Assembly (NCBI RefSeq): GCF_034140825.1
Contig: NC_089035.1
Span: 36,615,501-36,679,500, forward strand
Direction: 5' to 3'
Length of the DNA: 64,000 bases
Origin: Oryza sativa Japonica Group
Taxonomy: Eukaryota; Streptophyta; Magnoliopsida; Poales; Poaceae
Part shown: piece by piece, positions 59,765-64,000 of the stretch
Position numbering within the stretch: position 1 is the stretch's first letter
Layout of the letters: each line of letters opens with the position of its first letter
Made by a program: the position numbers and the translations under genes
Notes under the pieces: model-generated
What the model was told of the DNA's origin: nothing
What the model saw: only the letters and a program-made list of their open reading frames with translations
Databases searched by the model: none

Positions 59765-61127
59765 TAACCCAGAAAATTTATCGGCAATTCGGCGTTCGGC
59801 AGCGTATCAGTATCATCAGTTGAGCACTTGAGCACACTGATTTTGTCAGCAATGTAGTAACTCGGCTCGTCGGTTGGCAGCCGGTTACCCGTTCCGGCAA
59901 AGCAATGCATGTTTATTTCCACTTGGAGATGAACTATACTAATAAATTTCAGATTAGGAAAAAAGATGTTCAAAGTTCTTCCACTTGGGAACAGAACGAT
60001 TTGCAGTTAACATTTGCTGCTACCTGTGTGCCGCTGACTGTTAGTGCCGGGTCGCCGGCGAGAAAGTGGCCGGAGCAGAGCACGCTGGGATGGACGTCGC
60101 ACTCGCACGACGTGCTCAAGCGGTCTCTGTATCGCACACATATCACACTGTGTGTGGCGATGGCGCTCGAGAGTGGGAAAACGACACGTCGTCCACTCCG
60201 GCTAGGCCCGATATAATTTCGATGCCCATAATTGCCGCTGTTGCCGGTGGTTTTCGTTGAGAAGAAAAAACCCCACGAATGATTGCCCCCAAAAGCGCCC
60301 AATGCGAAAGCGAAAAGTGCAGGTCTCTCTCTGAATGAACAAGCCCCCAAGCAGATCGAACAGACAGCAGCGGTTGCGGTGGTGCGGTGCGTTTCCTTCC
60401 ATTATTTCCCCTCCTTGTTCTTTTCTCTCTTTTTTGCTTGGTCGATCTGAAGTCTCAACTGTTGCCGTGTTCTGTTTCGCTCTGTTCAGCGCACACACAG
60501 ATCGAACACAACAAGACAAGTGGGAAGCTGTAGCCTGTAGTATTATTGCCGGTGGCGTTGTCCGAGTTTGTGAGGGCAGCAGAACGGCACAAGGCTACGG
60601 CAAGTGCAAGCGTGATGTGGCCTGCATGGAAGCTTCAGAAGAGAGCTCCCCCGGATACTAGCTGATGCTGAGCGGCATAGTGGTGTGCACTGCTGGTGGC
60701 AGTTTAAGTTTTCTTTGTTTCTCGATGCAAATGGCACATGCACTTCACCACGTCTTCTGCATTTCATGACTGTTTCTAACCGGAAGAAATTTTATAAGTG
60801 CCATGTCTTGACTGACGATCATAGTGACTGAATTTGCTAACCAACTGAGAAAATTCAGAAGAGGGCAGTACAACTCTACGAGTACACTAGTACACTGCTG
60901 CTTAGGTCAAAGTAAGACGTGATTCAACTGAGAAATTCGATTTGGCTCGGCCAACTGGTTGCAAAACTCAGGTCTCATATGTTGGTTCAGATGCAAACTG
61001 ATGGGTTGTCTGGGATCAGATTCTCAGGATCCTCGTTTTTATTTTTCCACAAGTACTAGCGTGTACGATTAACCTATCATCCTGAATTACTGATGAGCAC
61101 TAGTAGAAAACCTACTGGCATTGTAGC
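59765..61127. other. Intergenic DNA, no gene supported
   Basis: Frames near 59.9-60.66 kb overlap on both strands and show no domain. Confidence 0.4.
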
Positions 61128-61655
61128 CAGGGCCGGTCCTATGATTTTGAGGGTCCTAGGCGAATTCATCACGATGGGTCCTCTAAGCTATATAAAAAAT
61201 TTTATGATATATATAGACACTAATTAATTTTACTTGCAAAACAAATACATCCATATATTAAATCTTAACATGTCTGGTAATTATCGAAAAATAAAGTTGA
61301 TCAAATTTGTACCTTGGAACTAATATCACTACCTTAATGAAGAATAGAATCGCATCATATCCATTATTTCTCATGAAAAGATACTTCTCGAGCATTTCTT
61401 GATGCAAAATCATCAAGAACAAGTCGACGATGTTGTGCGCTTGTGCGGTTGTGCCCTGTGCGATGCGATGTCGTCTGCCGAGTTGCCGACGACGCTACAA
61501 CTCCTATCGTCTCTCGGACGTTTCTGCTTCCAGATAGACAATAGGCAGGTACTAGACTACTAGTATTAGGTGTTGGCCCCTCCACCATCATAGGCCCCCG
61601 ACCATCATGGGCCCCCGGCGGTCGCCTCGGCTGCATAGCCCTAGGGCCGGCCCTG
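61128..61655. mobile_element. hAT-type MITE, 8-bp TSD
   Basis: 528 bp with ends CAGGGCCGGTCCTATG and CCCTAGGGCCGGCCCTG, the typical plant hAT terminus. The target duplication is ATTGTAGC (61120-61127) and ATCGTAGC (61656-61663), 7 of 8 identical. No transposase is encoded. Confidence 0.88.
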
Positions 61656-61765
61656 ATCGTAGCAAGGTACACTCACGAACAACAGTAGAGGAGAGCAAAA
61701 AGGCCACGCGTTTTTTTTAAGAAAAATGATGACACTGAAACGCACGTATGACTCGCTCACCGGGC

Positions 61766-62712
61766 TTGGAAAATTTGGAGTGAGCACAACAGGCGTGGCG
61801 GACCTCTCAGTAGACCTCTCGCGAATACTTGCTACAGTAAAGTTTTCCACTTCCCTACTCCTCTCTCTTTCCTCCGGCCTAAGGTGGCTTCTCGCCGATG
61901 AAGACCGGGAAAGGGGTCAAGTCCCTCTTCTCCTATTGATTCAGGTTTTTCCCGTGGTCTTTTTCCTTTTGGTTCTCGAGGTGGTTGTTGGCGTTGGCCG
62001 TCCTTGTCCCGGCATCTGGGTGAGCGTTGTCGGGCTTCTTCTCAGAGGCGATTTACTCCATCGCTGGGACTCTTCTCCTGGGTACTACCTAGGGCGCCTC
62101 CAGATATGTACAAAGAGAGGTATCGCCTGCCTACATAAACATCTCCGGCAAGGTCTTTCTAAGGAAGGGGCCTTATGCTTGATCCCTGGCGACGAATTTT
62201 CACTTGGTGGCTAAAATTTTCAGGTTGCGCCAAGGGGGCCTCAACCGGGTACGCCTCCTGCCTTTTTCACGGTGAAATACATCTGGCTGTGATCTTTGGA
62301 ATAGTTATGGTTTTTTACCGATTTCTCTCAAGAACAATGGTGTAAATCTTAATTGGTGTTGCTAATATTTCATTTTGCTCGTCAACGTCGTAACCTCCAC
62401 GTGTGGGAGGCCTCTTCAGGGATCGAGTAATGGCGCCACCTCATGCAACTCACCTGATTTCACACTCCACCGGAAGTGAGCTCCAAATATTTTCCATCGG
62501 TGACGAAGACCAAAGAAGAAGGATTTGATTGTTTTTTCAATTCTTTTTAAGTTTTTTTTTTGCAAATTGTTGGGCAAAAGTGTAATTTGCCCATTCACAA
62601 GGGGCTTCTTTTCAAAACTGGAAGTGTCCCAGTAGCACTGTAACAACTCATGTATTTTATGTTTCTAATCTACTTTATATAAATAAATGCATGAGTTTTA
62701 AAAAGGAAAAAA
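61766..62712 (+). mobile_element. Retroposon-like insertion with 18-bp direct repeats
   Basis: A 947-bp segment is bounded by near-identical repeats ATGACTCGCTCACCGGGC (61748-61765) and ATGACTCGCTCGCCAGGC (62713-62730). It ends in TTTTAAAAAGGAAAAAA, an A-rich tail. A long target duplication plus a 3' A-tail fits target-primed reverse transcription (LINE-mobilised transcript or a short LINE 3' end). The body contains no reverse transcriptase. A 162-codon frame at 61726-62214 starts outside it and has no domain. Confidence 0.6.
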
Positions 62713-62730
62713 ATGACTCGCTCGCCAGGC

Positions 62731-64000
62731 CTTGTTGCGATCATGCTCCATCTTTTCTTTTGCTTTCATGTTCGTGATGGCCGTTACTCCTATTTTCTCA
62801 GTGGAATTGTATTTAGGACTGGTGCAGTAGCATACACTTATGTTGAGTCTGGACCCACGTATCAGCCACTGATCAATAGCCTACATCCTATTTTATATGG
62901 ACATTATTGGGAGGGTGGGAGTGGGTGGCTGTGGGTATGGAGGGAAGAATCTCTCTCGCACAGCGCCACCCAAGTTGAAAGCTTGGGACAGGTGCAGCCG
63001 CATGGGTCGCGCTCTCCGCCACTACGAAGGAGAGGAGTGATCAACCTCAGCTACACCGTTCAGGTGCTGCAAAAAGCGGCGTAACGTCCCTGCTTCTTGT
63101 ACTGGCTACGCTGCAATAATTCTGTACTATAACCACTTGTCTTAGATCTGATAAGATCGCGAGGCCTTTATCACTTTGATCTCTGGTCGTCATCTGTCAG
63201 CGACTTTTTTCTCTCTCTCTCTCTTTTCATCTTCTTTTCTCTCGGAAAGACCAGGCTTGATCAATTCATGTGCATGTCTTCTTTGCAGGATAGCGGTCCA
63301 GGACATTCTGATATTTTAGTGAACAGAAGAAAGGGCCAGTTGCAAATTTTCCCACACTTAATGTATTTTGATTTTGCGGGGAAAAGGTATTTTAAGAAGG
63401 CTTTTCATCACTAGTTCACTACAGGAAACCAGCAGAAACATATCAGACAGTGAACGGCACGAACTAGTAGTAGACTATAATATCTTGTGCATAAGCTCGG
63501 CACATGATTAGTCTTTATTTTAGTAACATGATTGAGGAGCCCTCTAGCTGTCTGGCATGCAAAAGAACTCCAGAAATGATGGAGATCTGAAGGAATCTTT
63601 CGTGCTGTTTTTAAAATCCATCAACTTCTGTACAAAGCAGAAATAATAAACCTTTTTTTCCCCCTCACACTTTCTGATTGTCGACAAATTTTTGTCAGGC
63701 AGATGGCTGCCTGGCCACTTGTCTGCTCTTTCCTGTGGATCACAGAGTAACCGATCCATGTGAAACTCTTCAGTCCTAAAATGTCGTTTGGTCTCTTGCT
63801 GATGGAAAGTTTATAAGCTGCATCTGGTCGAATAGCTCGATGTTAGCTGCATTGATGTCTCTTTTGTTATTCTCTTTGGGAAGCATATGAGCAACTTCAT
63901 ACAGATACGTTGGTATTATCTGTTCAGATCTTCCTCAAAATGTACTACTACTACTACTATTTAGACGTCTGCACATATGCTGAAGACAATAGTTAATTCT
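62731..64000. other. Intergenic DNA to the window edge
   Basis: AT-rich. No supported gene or resolved repeat. A pyrimidine-rich tract is at about 63208-63242. Confidence 0.45.

Overview
This is a plant nuclear window. The spliced genes, the large GC step between exons and intergenic DNA, and the dense Stowaway, Tourist, hAT and Mutator-type elements all point to a grass, most likely rice (Oryza) or a very close relative. I could not run a search, so no chromosome or locus name is given.

Host genes in order: a two-finger C2H2 repressor-type zinc-finger gene (10.9 kb, +); a SOSEKI/DUF966 polarity gene with four coding exons (12.3-14.6 kb, -); mitochondrial ribosomal protein bL17 with six coding exons (17.1-19.3 kb, +); an E-class PPR protein (21.2-22.6 kb, +); histone H2B (23.8-24.2 kb, -); a tRNA-Arg(CCG) (26.05 kb, +); a UBC7/UBE2G-type E2 with six coding exons (27.3-32.8 kb, -); a thaumatin-like protein (39.7-40.4 kb, -); cytosolic HSC70 with two exons (49.4-52.6 kb, +); and a nuclear-type alpha-crystallin-domain protein (54.1-55.6 kb, -). 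They are ordinary single-promoter genes with no operon logic. The last two genes converge.

The rest is mostly mobile DNA. At 3.6-7.3 kb two related Mutator-like elements (MULEs) sit almost end to end. The second carries, in antisense, the 5' part of a thaumatin-like gene, so it is a Pack-MULE. At 8.7-9.5 kb there is a nest of Tourist-like MITEs with a palindromic core, and at 19.7-20.7 kb an element made mostly of two long inverted arms. A 2.1 kb Helitron lies in the 3.6 kb second intron of the E2 gene. A MULE-like element at 35.6-37.0 kb holds an hAT MITE and a long AT microsatellite, and three MITEs stand head to tail at 37.4-38.2 kb. From 42.0 to 48.85 kb is a nested set: an outer MULE-like element with a protein-kinase gene fragment, a fold-back MITE, a non-autonomous LTR retrotransposon inside that MITE, and a solo LTR inside the kinase fragment. 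A hAT MITE and a retroposon-like insertion lie at 61-62.7 kb.

I found no operon-like, CRISPR-like or viral defence system. The most informative observations are the antisense thaumatin fragment in a hairpin-prone Pack-MULE, the nested block at 42-49 kb, the Helitron with internal degenerate repeats in the E2 intron, the doubly duplicated HSC70 intron, the altered acidic-cleft residues of the thaumatin-like protein, and the stop codon just after the likely original start of the PPR gene.
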